Below are positions 1-14,245 of a DNA stretch of 64,000 nt, one piece after another. Origin of the DNA: Taeniopygia guttata (taxonomy: Eukaryota > Chordata > Aves > Passeriformes > Estrildidae); the NCBI RefSeq assembly GCF_048771995.1, contig NC_133032.1, positions 18,987,001 to 19,051,000 of the forward strand, written 5' to 3'. Position 1 is the stretch's first letter, and the number at the start of each line of letters is the position of its first letter. Position numbers and translations under genes: made by a program. The notes under the pieces were generated by a model. It was not told the origin of the DNA and ran no database searches. It saw only the letters and a list, made by a program, of their open reading frames with translations.

Positions 1-2667
1 CTGCTGCTAGTAATTATAGTTTGCTTTTATTTTGATGCAGATGCATATAGGTCATTGCTTTGGTGAAATGCATACTTCAGTAATAATTTTCAAATCTCCC
101 AGGTTCTCATAATTTAACCGTTGTTAATTATTTAGCAATTATGCTGATGAAAGGTTAAAAATTATTGCAGAGGCATTTCTTCAGTCAGGAAAAGGAGATA
201 TGGTTTAAAATTAAATCCTTGCAGTTGGTGCTAAATGGTAATGACATATTTTTTTTTACTGGATGTAACAGTTGATTACTTAGAAACTTCAGCATTGGAA
301 AGTGGTCTAGAAAAGTATGGTGAGCTAAATAACAGACAAGCATTTCCACTGAGAGATTTGTACATGGTAGATGCCTACATAAACACAGCTTGCAAATTAA
401 TATCTTGATGATCACTGAAAGACCACAACATGGTATTTATATGTTTGAGCTCAAACATAAAGTAGGCAGAGACTACAGATAGGCATGTTAAGAAAAACTT
501 TACCTTTCTAAGAAAGAACAAGGTGTATTTTCATGCATTACCAATGCAGCAAATCATGCATATTTAAATGGAAAATAAAGGTAAGTTATGTCAATAGCAG
601 GTGTAGTATCTTTTAAAAATCATACCTGAACTACCAGTTAGTTCTGTTAAACTGCAGTTTTCTTTCTTCTCTTTTGTGAAATTTAGTATAGTTTAAGGAC
701 CGTAACTACCATGTCCTATCAGCTATTTCAGATTGCAAAAATGAAAATTAAATCTGTTTTATTTCTCCCACAAACAATAGCTAATATCCAGGGTACACAG
801 AAAAGACTAGAGTTCATGATTCTTTACGCTCTTTAAAGGATAGTCAGAACTAATGAGCCAAGCCTTATGGCTCAAAATTAATAACTCCAGAACATCTCAG
901 AGTAAGAGCAAGAAAGCATCTCAAAGCCATCAGAGATCCCTGTGAAGAATATCCTGCCAAGCACCCACACTTAGAATGAGGAAGGTGCATTATAAGCACG
1001 TTTACCAATTGCATCCCTGACCCCAGAGGAAAGTAGAGGGGAGGAATGTAGCCTGCTCACACAAATGGATCTCAAATTGCCAATCACTTCTGGTGCCTCA
1101 TTTTAGACATAAAATCTCCACTGAAAGATAAGCCAATCTTTTGAGTATGGCAGAGGCATTTAACATAATTCTGCATGCTGTAAACAAGAGCGAGGCAATT
1201 GATGACCTTGTACGTGTTAGAAACAGCTAGAGCATGTGTTCAAGCTGTAGTAAGAGGAGAGGTATCAGCACATGTAATCTAAGAACAAATATGAAGATTC
1301 AATGATGCCTTGCAGTATATGGAAGTATATGGCAGCATATGGAATTTCTCAAGCATTTCTGAGTATTCATTAGAGTTTAGTATCAAAAGTTAACTACAAC
1401 ATGTTTTAGGAAATACCATGTTTATGAAGATGGTGAAGTGTAATCATTCTGTCAGGTTTTTACTGACAGCAAAAATATATGAGTTCTAAGTTCAGAAGTC
1501 TCTAATAAACACCAGCTTAAATTTATACCCTGGAACTTGAAAATATAAACCTAAATGAACTAATTATTCCCATTTGCAAATGGCAGATGAACTTAAATAT
1601 TAGAAAAATATTTCACTGAAGCAGGGAGGAAGAAGTAGTGAGGCAGAAGGGAGGTATTTAATACATAACCACTTCTTTCCAGAAGTGCAAGCATATAATG
1701 TGTAGTCCTCTTTCATCTCTTGTGCTGGGACTGTGGCTGTTATTCTCACCCTGTGATAACACCTCAATCTTGTAGGTTACGGCATCTGGGCTGGGGGATG
1801 TGTTCCTACACTGCTGAGGAACAAGCCCCACAGCTACTGAAGCTCCATGGGTCCACAGCTGGTCATTATTTGCCATCTCTGCTGGTGGCTTTAGCCCCTT
1901 GGCTGCCCTGTTACTCCAATTTGCCTTGGCAGTTCCCAGCTCACCTGGGTACCCAGTGCTGCTCTGCTGCAGGCGCCCGCTCCTCGCTTCCCTCTGCTCT
2001 CCAGCAGGCTTGCCTAACACAGGGCTGCACTGGGGTCCATGGAGGCTTGCTAAATAGACTTCCTATCCTGCCTTCTCAGGCTTCCACACCTGCACCCTGA
2101 ACCACACTTACCCGAGCTGATTTGTCCTCAGGATTGCAACTGCACAATGTCACTCATGTTATGATGCATCTGCTTATTACAAAGAGAAATATCTCACCTT
2201 GTACACCAGCAGAAAACTGTGTCTCAGAGACATCCCTTTGTTTCTCTCCTGTTGCCAAATATTAACAGTTCTTCTCCTTTTCTGGGAGGAAGGCAGTTCT
2301 TCCCTTCAGGCCACAGTCATCAGGACTGCATTTGTCTTAAATGAGAGAAGACTGTAGATAATCTTCCTGGTTCTTTCTTGAAACAGCAAAAGAGCAGATA
2401 AAAATTAATGGGTTGACTGAAACCTTATGTGAACATAATCTGTGGTGCAGATTAAGAAAGTAATTTCTGTCACAATAGTAGAGTTATTGTAACATTTTGT
2501 TGCTTTTAATGAAAACTTTCTGCTGCATTTGTATGAATAAGGGTAATTTCTTTTATGCTGAGTTGTGTCTGTTTGTTTCTTCTATGATTTCTTAAATCCA
2601 GAGTTTCAGGGCAAATATATCTGAACTGCACCATACCCTTCCTTTTCTGTTTGGGCTTGAATTGGAG
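1..2667. other. Intergenic DNA, left end
   Basis: AT-rich sequence without a recognisable gene. A GC-richer block at about 1700-2100 has open frames on both strands (up to 126 codons), but no family signature, splice sites or known repeat that I can name. Confidence 0.7.
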
Positions 2668-2812
2668 GGTATTTTTTTTGTTTTCTCATTGGAGTTTTTT
2701 TTTGGTTGGTTTTTGTTTGTTTAGTTGGTTGGTTTTTTGGGAGGGGTGGTTTGGTTTTTTTGGGTTTTTGTGAGGGGTGGTTTTCAGTTTGGTTTGCTTT
2801 TTTTTATGTATT
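2668..2812 (+). repeat. G/T-rich low-complexity tract
   Basis: About 145 bp consisting almost entirely of G and T (TTGGTTGG, GGGAGGGGTGG, TTTGGGTTTTTG, GAGGGGTGG). Strand asymmetry is extreme. Several G-runs of 3-4 sit close together. No coding sense. Confidence 0.85.
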
Positions 2813-5725
2813 TGACAACCCAAAGTTACTCAAAGTTCGGATAGACATTTTTTAAACTATTTTTCTGCTTCTTCTCACAGTGTTCATCAACTCTGAACAC
2901 ATCCCTTATTCTTTCTGATGCTCAAAAATTTCCACCTATTTTAACTTTCGCATTCTCATTTGATGTTTGTGTTTTTGCAGGTTTGTGAATTTTTTGCATC
3001 ATGGTTTGCTTGGGGTTTTTTTTTTGGGATGCAACAAAAAAAAAAATCAAAACCAGTCACACATTATCTGGGAGAGGGAGATGTTAGACATTACTGACTT
3101 GTAAGTAGCACTTTTGTTCTGGGGTCATCTAAAGCACATACAGGTGCAAGTAGCAGTTTCAAATTTAGGTTTTTACATTATTTAATTTATCTGTGTTAAC
3201 CTGTGTTAGAAGGCATTTTCCAAACAACAAACTAGCAGTACCTGCCGAGAAGCTTCAACGGTGAGGCAACATTCCTAAAACAGACCCTCATTTGTAGGAG
3301 TATAGAAATGAATCAACCTATAGTTCAAGGAAAAATAAGCCCACACCCCTGTTATTTTAAGCTTGGTATCCATGTGTCTCTGAAGGTCCCCAAGCCTGTG
3401 AAATTAGCACTGCTGGAAATCAGGAGAGCCATCAATGTAGTCAGTAAGGAAATCCTCCTGCCCACAGTCCTCAGAGCTAGGTTGGAGCAGATGTTGAGTA
3501 TCCTCTCAGCCCCAAATTACTTTCTAAACACAAACATCTAGTCAGCACTCTGGAAAAGGTTCTATGTGCTGTGAGTGGCTTTTAATCTACTTCTCTCTCC
3601 CCACACACTCTATTCAAACATATTCTATTTGTCTCATAACACATAAAGCTTGCCTGCCTTCACAGTGTAGAGTGGGGCTGAGCTATTTCAAATGCCCACA
3701 GGATTTGAAATTTTTCTCCTTGCTTTTCTGCAGTGATTAATGCTTTGGAAAGCACAGTTGCCCTGGGATGGCTGGAGCAAATACCCACATGTCTGCAGAC
3801 AGCTGTAACCAAAGGCAGGAGCAGAATCACTAAAGCTCTGCTGACTGCAGTGCCCAATCAATAATCCATGGCAACAGCATCACAATCTATACAACATACC
3901 ATAGGGCTGACAGTGGTATTGCTAGCAGAGGGATCTCTTAATGCAAATCCAGCTCTGGAAAATTTGGAATATTTGGAGGTTTGTTTTTCAAAGCACTTAC
4001 TTGGTATTCACACAGTAGAAATTGAAAGGGAATTTCTTGGGTGCATTAAATTGGACTGATCCATCTCCATAAAACTGGAAGAAAAACTCTACTTGAAAAT
4101 TAACATGAATATAAATTTGGATGTCATTAAAAGAATTAAAAATATATGTAAGATTTTCACACAGCCTTTTACTCCTACAGGAGTAAAATCATATGTGCAA
4201 GAAGACTTGTTAAACTGTATATGCTAAACAAAAATATGAATTACAGAGATGTAGTTATTTTATAAGAATCCTTCAGACTCATACATTTGTCATAAGTCTG
4301 TAATTTAATAGCCAAAAACAGATGGAAGAGCGATTTTGTTTGGGGGAGACCTAAAAATCACTTTGAACCCTTGAGCTGCATTTGGGATCATACCATGGAA
4401 ACATATCTTCTTGTAGGCAAGGCACTTTTCAGTCTGGTTGCATGAAGCCTCATCCTACAAAGATACACATCACTGTGCACCAATGGCACATCACGGCTTC
4501 ATGGATTTTGGTAGCATAGTTATAGCAGGGATCCGTAGACAATCCTTAGTGTGAAACTCAGTGACTGCAGTGCTAGGTAGGATGCTGATGCATTTCATAA
4601 TTCTAGTGGTTGTTTTTATTGTCTCATTTTCCCATTTTCTCTTATTTTAGTCTCTTTCCTGATACCATTCTCTATTTGTCCTCTGCCAAGCTATTTCTGT
4701 CCGTGTTCCAAACTTTCCAACAATCTTTCTTTCCTTCACTTCTATTCCTCTTTCTTTCTACATACTTTCACAAATTTCTTCCTTCATAATAGTTTCCACA
4801 TTTCTTCTTCCCTTATGTTGTGGGTTTTATCCTTTCCCCCCCCTTTTTTTTTGTGCTTCTTAAGTCTCTGAGAGTTTTATGGCTACTTCTTGAGCCCATT
4901 TAAGAATAGTTCCTTCTTTGCCAGCTCTGCCTCTGCATTTGCCTTAACTATATCTCATTGCTTAGATGTTAATTCATTGTTAGCTTGTAAAGAAGCCAAG
5001 CACACTGATAAGTCAAACTCACACATACAAACAAAGAAACTCCAATTAGATTCTTAAGCTGTAACTAATAATTTAACACCCCACTGATTAGGTTTTAAGA
5101 ACAGACTCCTGATAAGCACAAGAAGTCTTCCTGGACACCTCTTCTACCAGTTATCTTTTGCTTGAAGTCTCGTCACAGTACTCACTTTTTTTTCTGATAA
5201 GTGCATCATCTGTCTGAAACTACTGGCATTTCTACAAATATATTTGCTCATGGAATAACAGCCACAAGCAATTCTGATAACACTAAATTAGCAGGAGTCT
5301 GAAAATAATGTGCTTGTCAAGCACCTTCCCCCCTCCCTTTCTCTGGATGTTCAGCCGAGGGAATGTATTTTTTCCTCCTTTATTTTTCTGTGATTTGCAT
5401 TTTCATTTGCTAAGTGTATTACAATGTCCTGTTTGTCTTGGACTGCAGCATCAAGATCTTTGTACATCTTATTCCCTCCAGTAATTTCCCAGGCAAGTAT
5501 TTCCCCAATGCACCTATTTGCTAAACAAAGACAAAAGATTTCTCTAATGTAGAAAAGTAGCAACTGTCCTCAGAGAAAGCCAAAATCTTTCTAAAGAATA
5601 ATTAATCTTCTGGAAACAATTCAACAGAATGACATCGCGTGTGTGAATGTGTGTTAGCAAGAAATAAAAGTTTCAAATCATACAGGCTCTCTCCTAATTG
5701 ATTTGAATAATCAAATAATCAGAAT
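2813..5725. other. Intergenic DNA without visible gene
   Basis: AT-rich, with pyrimidine-rich stretches (for example 4630-4860). Short open frames lack any family signature. No transposon recognised. Confidence 0.7.
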
Positions 5726-5749
5726 CCCCCCCCCCCCCCCCCCCCCCCC
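5726..5749. repeat. C24 homopolymer
   Basis: Twenty-four consecutive C on the plus strand in AT-rich surroundings. Such runs are rare, unstable in length and error-prone in sequencing, so the exact count is doubtful. Confidence 0.9.
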
Positions 5750-8700
5750 AGTTCAACACATTTAAGGGTCCTCATACACCATTAGGTCATGCCCCCTCCC
5801 AGGATTTGTGGAACCACCAAAACCTGAGAGCCTTCTTAAATAGTTCCCCACTTCCAAGCACTGTATTCTTGGGGCTGGGAAGAAAGATTACCATTAATAT
5901 TCAAACACAGCTTCAACCCAATCCTGCTCCCAGCAATGTGCTTATGATGATATATAACATATTCCCTTAATCTAGTGTTAGAAATAGTCCATTATTTTGA
6001 CACCTCACTCACCAAAAAGAGCTTGCAGGAGGCATGTATGCTTTTAGCTACGACCTCTCTGCTTTAGTGCATAATCTTCTTTGTGTAGCACCTTCCAAGA
6101 GGGTTTGCAGAGAGGCTTCAGCCTCTTGGGAACACTGCCCAACCCCGTCCTTCAGTTCAGCCAACGATGACTGTCTCAGCTCTGTTTAGTTCTGTGACAA
6201 AAGAGGCTCTCTTGGAGCTGATCCAAAATTTCTCTCATGCTCTTCAGCTTCTGGAAGAACCTTCACTTTGTTTGGAGTCCTTCTGGTTCTTCCTGTTATG
6301 ATGGCTCAAAAGCATCAGTAGGGAAGTGCTGAGCTGAAAGCTGATGCAGTTGAACCTTTCTGAGGGCTGACTTTCTCTGTGTGCCAATAACAAAGAGCAG
6401 AGAGCACTTCTCTGTGGTTTTACCCCATCAGGAGTTCTGGGTAAATAGTTTATGCAGATGGACTAGCTCCCTTCCCATTATTCTCCCTTTCTGTGAAAAA
6501 TTAGTGTAATGGAGGTTTGGAGTATGGGACTTAAATGAAGTTTTATGAAATGATATTTTTCTGCTTTAGAATAAAACCTGTCAGAAGGAAAAAACAAACA
6601 AAAAAAATTACAGGAGTTAAAATTCCCACAGCTGCATCCAAGTATTTTTTAAAATGTCATTATCCCTCCAGCATTAACACAATGCTGATGATGCTGCACA
6701 GAGGTGCTAAGTTCTTTACCTGAATCACTGTTACCAGATGCCATGTGCTCTGTGAAAACATAATTTTTGTTGATTCAAGGTCAGACAAGTTCCATCAATA
6801 GTTATCTCTTACTGACTCATCCAGAAAGTGCCTCCAAGGTTTAAACTGGTCAACCACAGGTAGATCTGAGTGCATCCTCTTAAATTTCCTCAAACATATC
6901 GTGCTTACTTCCCTTTCTCCACTTCAGCCTCCCCATGAGACATAAGCTTGCTTCCTCAGTATCCTCCCATCTTGGTTTCTATCACCACTTGTAATGTTAA
7001 GATGCAGTTTCATCCATAGGATCCTGGGCTGACAGAACATACTTTTATCCCCACATGACTCTGCATGCCTCTGAAGAGCAGTTGCCACATTTCTTAGGGG
7101 GAAAAAAAGTGATTTTTGTGATTCTGCTTAGTGTCCTCTAGCCATATGATTCTTTTTTAGGTTTTCCTGCCCACTTATTTTTTCAGTTCAGTTTTGACTC
7201 TATGGCTTCTTCCCTTAACATAAGGCATGAGCCTTTAGTTGCAAGTGTTTCTTTCTTAAGCCCACTCATTCCAGGAATTTTTTAGCAGAGCACCGAGATT
7301 TTTTCAACTGTTACACTGCATACATTCTCTTTCCTACTTTAGAAAAATACTGAAACCACTAGTTGCTTTATCTAATCTTTTCCAACCCACAACTTTGTAA
7401 TCACAGTTATTTGAAAAACAGCTGAACAGAGACCAGAAGCAAGACATATTTGATTAGGGCTGGCACTATGCAAATATAGCTGTACTTATTCTGGGCCAGA
7501 TCCAGACTGAGTCTTGTGGATTTACAGGCTCAGCTCAGCCTGGTGAGGTTTGTACCATATTGTCTTCCACGATATACAGACAGATTCTCCCTCGCCTAGG
7601 CAGCACTGCAGCTATAACTGTGCACAGCAGCCCTTTCCTTGGGCAGTACCCTCTTCTGTCTGCTTCCCTTGCAGAGTTGCTTTTGTCCCACTCTCTCAAT
7701 ACAGTGGCCATCTTTATTTTCCATACTTTTAAAACTCAGCCTGACTGTTGGTGTTCTGTTGGCATATCTCAGTCATTTCCCTTAAGCAAGTTCTAGCCCA
7801 GGTTTCTGGTCTTTACTCCTTTCCTTCTCTGGATGGACTGGGACAGTCAGTGTCTCTTCCAGATGCACCTGGGTAGCTCCTGCTGGGATTCCTGGCTGCT
7901 GCCTGGTTCTTACTCTACCATCAGCAATAGCAAAAGATTCCTCTTAGATATATTCTTCACTGAATTTATTAAAAATGTCATAACTGCTATTAGTCATGGC
8001 ACAAAGATGTATCTACACACTAGTCTGAACCACAGGAATTAATGGGAATATGAGTCCACTGCTTAGCAGATTTATCATAATGGAAGCAATTTTAATCCCT
8101 CTTGAGCCAGTTTAACCAACACACAAAAGATTCTGTAGCTAATTAGCAGGTCTTTGTAGTATTCAGACCCCAATAAATATTAATGTGATGGCCTAAAGAA
8201 TGAGGTTTACGTTCCTGAAACATACATTTATTAAGTCAAGATTTGACCTTTTTGGAGATTACACGGGCAAACTCCTTCACTCTCTGCAAACACAGGCAAA
8301 AATCAATCTCCTGCAAGCATTCCCTAAAAGAATTCAAATGCCACATCCTACACTTAATGGACACATTTGATTAAACTGAATACAAAATGACAAAAGAAAT
8401 GGAACCATCCTAACCTAGCTACAAAAAGTTAAGAATTAATACAATATCAACATCTTTAAAATGCCATTTTTCAGTTTTGAATAATGTCAAAAATTACGAT
8501 TCTTCTATTCTTCCTACAATAAGAGGACAATATATCTATATATAATTCCTGCCAAAAATCTACATTAACATCCTGCTGCAGATACAACATCAAACACACC
8601 CAAATTAGTAAATACTAAAATGAGATCTATTAGTAGAGTGATCATTCACTGTTGCATAGGCATTCTGCTATTTTCCTCCCAAGCTAACGTTCAATTAGGA

Positions 8701-11700
8701 TTTTAACTCTTGCACTTCACTCACAGTTCTCTTACACAGAGATAGTAAACAACAGCATGGCACCCTGTCTGCCAAAGGGTGACAGGGAACAGGCAAGGGC
8801 TTGCTTGCTGTGGAGATTCCTGGAGGGGGGCTGCAGTACTCAGGGAAATGATTTCAGAAAGGCCACCTATGACACTTGAATAATATACACAGTAACTGTG
8901 AAGAGCCATGAAAATGAGCTGGGAGATATAATTTTGCCTTGAGAGCCACCTGTATTAAATCCCCATAAAACTTTGGCTAGAGCTCTGGAGTGCAGTACTG
9001 GCAAAAGCAAACTGCCAGCCTTCATGGGCAGAAACATTAGAACGTTGTCAGTGATAAGACTCCTGATCTACACAGAAATACTTACAGAAGCTGACAAAAA
9101 TGAGGGTCTGTGATCTTGCAGCTTCTGGCCTACTCTTAGTGTGAGTGTGCTATGAAGAAAGTCCCACCACAGGTGCAGCCTGTGACAAGACTGCCTTATG
9201 TCATATTCAATGTGGTATAAATCTCTAGGAGAGTAGTCCTGTGGTGATTGATCCATTTGAGAATAATGCACTCACAACTCTCTACCATTGGCTGACACAA
9301 TGTATGAATAGCTGTAAAAATCTGGGATAAGAAAAAACTTTTCTCTTTTATCAGGCCATCGTTACTTTCATTATTGTTCTTATTTTACTGATTTTTTTCC
9401 CTAAAAAGAAAGACCACCACAGTAATCAGATATGCCTATTGCACATCTGCAGCAATACTGCTACAGTTACTTAGCAACCAGTGAGGATTAAAAAAAGAAA
9501 TTATGTATAGGAAGATAAAAATCAGAAGCAAATTGAGCTGAATAAAATGAAAGCAAATACCATATTAACATTCAGTGTGCCTAAATACATAGGGCTGACT
9601 TTGCTGCATGCACCACCAACTGTGGAACATTGTTAAAATAGCTTCTACTATTTAAAATCAAAGCTGAGTCTAACTTAGATTTGAAGATGTGTTATCTAGA
9701 ATCTGATGACTATATCCTCTTCTCTGTTTCATATTAGGAGCAGAAAGATGCAACAAAATGAAGAATGCTATGTTGGCCAACAGCTTTTGGAGGTAAGTAC
9801 CATCCCTGTCACTGAGAAAAGAAAGCAACCTCAACAGGACTAATTTACAAGGAGTGAAATTCTACTCCCTCTATTGAAAAAGAATAACCATAAACATTCA
9901 TGGGCTTTCTGGAGGATTGGAGGATTGGAAACTTGGCTGCTGCAGAAGGAAGCGCAGACACCTCTGCTGGCTAATGAGTTTTATGCACAATTAAAATCTG
10001 CTCATATGGACAAACACATCATCCGCTTCTGGCTTGACTGGATCCCTCTTCTTCATGGCTCCCTACCAGCTCAGACAGGATTTAAAGTTTTCTTTGATTT
10101 ACTTTAAAAGGTGAAGATTTCACATACGTTCTGGAATGGAGCAAACATAATAAAATTTGTCTATATGTTTGCCAATCTAATGTAAATTTTTGGCTTGACT
10201 TTTGTAATTTAGGAAGGAATTAATCATGTTTTGAAAGAAATTACAGTCTTTACTGAAAGTAATGATGCTATGAATTATCACTGAGATTCTCAGCAGGATG
10301 TAATTATGTTTCTGGTAATTTGGAAAATGTAGCACTGCAGTTTTCTTTTAAGTGAGCAGTGTTTCATCAGAAGGTCATATTACATATATCACCTTCCAGT
10401 GCCAGGAGAGTCTTAAGTATAAAATATCAGAGACCAAAATTGGTTTCTGTACTTAATTATTACATTATTTCTTTTGTTACATTTTAGCAAAACTGCTGGC
10501 ATTTACAACTCATTAATAGTTTTCTGTGGAATTAAGTGCATCAAAATGAAAAAAAAAATAGTATTTAATTTCATGTTTCCCACTGAAACACTCTTTTGCC
10601 AATAAACCCCACATACTTCCTGCACTTTGCTTTCAAATTTGTTCAGAGGTAAAACCAGTTCAAAGTAAAGCCTCCCTCAAAATTCTCCATTACCTTGATT
10701 TTTTTTCTAAGCTTTGCTGTTGGTATTTGAAAGATAGTAAGTAAGTCCTGTGTTCAAGAAAACCTTTTTGGTCAATGCAAAAACTGTAACAAACTTCTTT
10801 TCTTTAAACGACTGACACTTAAGAAGACTTCATTATTTAGTTCCATTTAATAGGTTGATGATTTAAGTCTTCCATAGTGGATGAATCATAAATGCTGAAA
10901 CCTAGCACAGTTTTGGTTTTACTGTTTAATGGGCATCTGTACTGAGCAATGTATAAATAAAAGAATCCAAGTGACTATGCATCACAAATATTTATTTCCC
11001 AAATTATGTTTCCCTATCCATCAGACAGACCTGGGAGCGATGCTGAAAAATGTATTTGTGATAAACCCTTCCAGCAGCTGCAAAATGAGCAATGGGGACA
11101 TCTTGGGGTCTTTATTAATTTACAGGTAGTAGGAAAGTGAGACTGAGTTTCTTAAAATTGTGCCCCAGCAGTTCCTGACACATTTCACAACATGAGCCAG
11201 ACAACTGTTTTCATCTTTTCTGTAGACAAAATAAAGATGACTCTTCATATCAGTGCAACTTCAGTTTTATATAAATTTTCAGTTAACAAGCTGTCCCTCT
11301 AAGTAAGAGCTGTCCTCGGTGGTCACTGCCTGTAGATGTCATTTCTGTGCTACCAGATATCTGGCAGTAAAAGGAGCAGAAAGGCTCTGAGAAGTTGGTG
11401 GTCCTGCTGGACTGCTAGTCTGGGGAAAGCTCTTCACAGTTACTATTAACTCTTGAATTACTGGTATTTTCCAGAAAAAAAATAGTGAATTCTTGATGGA
11501 AATTCATTTGTTTAAAAAGCCCCCATTGTTATTTGAGCTGTTGATACCATAAAATCTTTCACACTGGGGGTTTCTGGGAAAAAACCAGCAAATATGCCAC
11601 TCATCATTCTTAGTTTCTACTTTTTGCTGTAATGTATTTTTAACAGCTTTAATTATTGCTTGGCTCTTGTACTTGAAGTGTTCTCTATGAGTCAGGCTAA

Positions 11701-13044
11701 ACCTTAATACACATTAAATAATAAAAGAGAAGCAGCCAATTAGTAAAAATGCATCCGAGTACTGCGCAATGCAACCATCAAGCAGCTGATACAGGATGTT
11801 TGATGTAATTACTGGGGCTTAGATGTCAAATGATTGAACAAGGCAGCAAATCAATGAACTGTGCTTATACAGACTATTAAAATCGAGAGTGGTGAGGGAT
11901 CTCAAGGTATCAGTCAACACATTCTGCTGCAGTGAGTCATTTTTTGGCAAAAGTTTGCTGATGGATTGTGAAATCTCCTCTGTTGTAGGTTTTAAGAACA
12001 AAGCCTTGATAATCTATGCCAATGCTTAGTCACCCAAACCATGAGAAATTTTTCCTAACATCTCATTTAAATCTTCCTGGAATTTAAACTGATTGCCTCT
12101 TGGGCTAACCACAGTTAGCACAAAGAACAGGTTGTTTTATTATTTTCTGCTGGAGCCTTTCTGCTGGAGACTTGGCATGGAGCAAATGTTGCATGAGGGC
12201 TGATGAGTGCTGCACCCTTCCCTTACCCTTCCTGTGCAAATCACCGCTCTTGCAGCTCCTGTCCCAGCAGCAGCAGGGTTGAAAGGGGGGCTGCAGCACC
12301 TCAGGGGGTGTAAAGATCCAGTTCAGCCCTAAGGGCAAACAGATCTCTGCAAATCTGTCTCTGCTATCTAAGCCAAGACAAGGGCCTCCTTTACCTCTCC
12401 TTGCTTGTTAGCAAAAATAACTAACTCTTGCTTAGAGCTAGAGCTTGGACACAGACTTCACTTGCATATTGTGAAGATATTAATATTTTATTTCTTCTTC
12501 AAAAATCTTTTGTTTGACCCATTTAAATAATATAATTATTAAAGACTCTGTACAAGCAGGACTGATGTTATTCAACCTTGGGAAAATACTAAAATGAGAT
12601 AAAAAGTCCCAAAGATTTTAAAGTTTAGGATATTGTCCCAACAGTAAACAAATTACTGTGAGGTTGTGGGAGGAAGGAAGATTCTGGAAGTTCCCTGCTT
12701 GCTTTCTTTTCTAGTTTATAGTCCTGACACTGAAAGAGCTGCTGACCTTTAACTGTGATATTACAGAGTGAAAATGAGGACATTCTGATAGGAAAATGGA
12801 GCATTGTGTGTCATCATGTACAAATCATTAAGGCTGGTACCCTGAGATAATTGACTAGCCAGGAAATTTTCAGAGAATTAAAGAGAACTATTTAATTTCA
12901 CTGCTTCTCTGTGAAGTGTAAGTTAGTACCTGTTTTTAAATGAATGTTCAATTACTGAGCAATCCCAAACTGGTAATTTGGTTGTGCCCTCAGCAGTAAC
13001 TGTGGCAGGCTGAGTGCAGCCCCAGCACTTCCACTGCGTGTCAG
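5750..13044. other. Intergenic DNA without visible gene
   Basis: Seven kilobases of unique-looking AT-rich sequence. Open frames of 60-78 codons have no recognisable domain. TAAT-rich sequence near 11640-11800 looks like a possible conserved noncoding element, but this cannot be judged without alignment. Confidence 0.65.
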
Positions 13045-13109
13045 ACAGCAGGAGAGGAGCAGGAGGATATGAACAGCAGGAGAGGAGCAGAAGGATATGA
13101 ACAGCAGGA
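13045..13109. repeat. 28-bp tandem duplication
   Basis: ACAGCAGGAGAGGAGCAG starts at 13045 and again at 13073 with one base different, and ACAGCAGGA starts again at 13101. The period is exactly 28 bp with about 2.3 copies. Confidence 0.9.
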
Positions 13110-14169
13110 TTGTCACAGCCTCCTGTGCTATGCACGCATCTCCCACTCCACACCATGGATCAGCAGACATCACGTGCCAACTAGAAGCTAAACTGAAGCT
13201 CCTCTTGTGATTGCAGGGCTGTTTCCATAAAGCCAAGGGAAGATAGCACATAAATACACAACACAGAACAGCTAAAAGCCGCATAATGGAAACCTTTAGG
13301 GTGAATTGAATAGTTGTATGGGACAGGGTAGATATCTGGAGTATTTTGAAGAACTGTGACAGCAATGACAGTCTCTTCTCACTAACTCATCAGCAAGGTA
13401 CAGAATGAGCATGTTTGAGAAATAAAACAAAAGTAAAAGCACTAAACCCTTTAATTAGTGAAAGGGCTTTCTCAAGGTTTGTACCTGGTGTTTCACTTTA
13501 ATAGCCTCACAGATCCAGCTTGGCAATAAAAGACATAAATGTAACATCCTCAAACAGCCCACAGCTGTTTGGAAGGTGCCTGTGGCTTCTTCCCTGGCCA
13601 CTTTGGCTCCAGACAATGCTGGGGAAGGCTCTCCTGTGCAGGCCCCTTCTTTACCCCCTTCTTCTGCTGCTACAAGGCGTTTAGAGGCAAACCCAAAATG
13701 AAAAGAGATTATTCCACATCAAATTCACATGAAAAATGCTTATCTGGAACACAGGTATTTATTATCTTGATGCTCATGTTCCTGGTCACTTCACATGAAC
13801 AATAGTGGAAGTCACTTGAATGGTATCCAAGGAGACAACTTCACTGAACTAAACTAATTAATCCTCTCTTGCTGCTGTTTACAGCTCTTTTTAAGCAAGC
13901 AGTGATTGATCCTGCAGAGCCGGTTATGGCTCCTCCTTAAGGACTGCTTTATACAGATATGTACTACATTTATCAGAGCTGGGTTTGCCTCTTAAAGTAA
14001 TGTTATTAAGCTTTTCCATTTCATTCCTAGCATATTATTTTCCACTTTTAACTACCAGCCTCTAGTTCACATTATTTCTCCACGGATTTAATTTCCCTTT
14101 AGTTTCAGTAACATGGCTATCACCCATATATGATTCCATTTCTGGTGTGTTATTCGGATTTTGCCACCA

Positions 14170-14245
14170 GGTGTCATCAGAAGGCGCACCAGCACCGCGG
14201 CTCCCGCCTCCCGATGGATTTGGGAACCCCGGGGTGTGCGTAGGG
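14170..14245. other. Isolated CpG-rich patch
   Basis: About seven CpG dinucleotides in 75 bp (around GGCGCACC, ACCGCGGCTCCCGCC, CCCCGGGG, GTGCGT) in a region otherwise nearly CpG-free. AATAAA follows at 14273. Too small for a standard CpG island. It could be a young transposon remnant or a small regulatory element; I cannot tell which. Confidence 0.5.

Noticed and set aside
1658..2100. Opposed 120- and 126-codon open frames
   Set aside because: Opposite-strand frames over the same GC-rich block, with no domain or splice evidence. Reported only as an unassigned block.
12952..13365. 137-codon minus-strand open frame with hydrophobic stretches
   Set aside because: It spans the 28-bp tandem duplication and has no recognisable domain, promoter or splice sites. 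It is probably chance.
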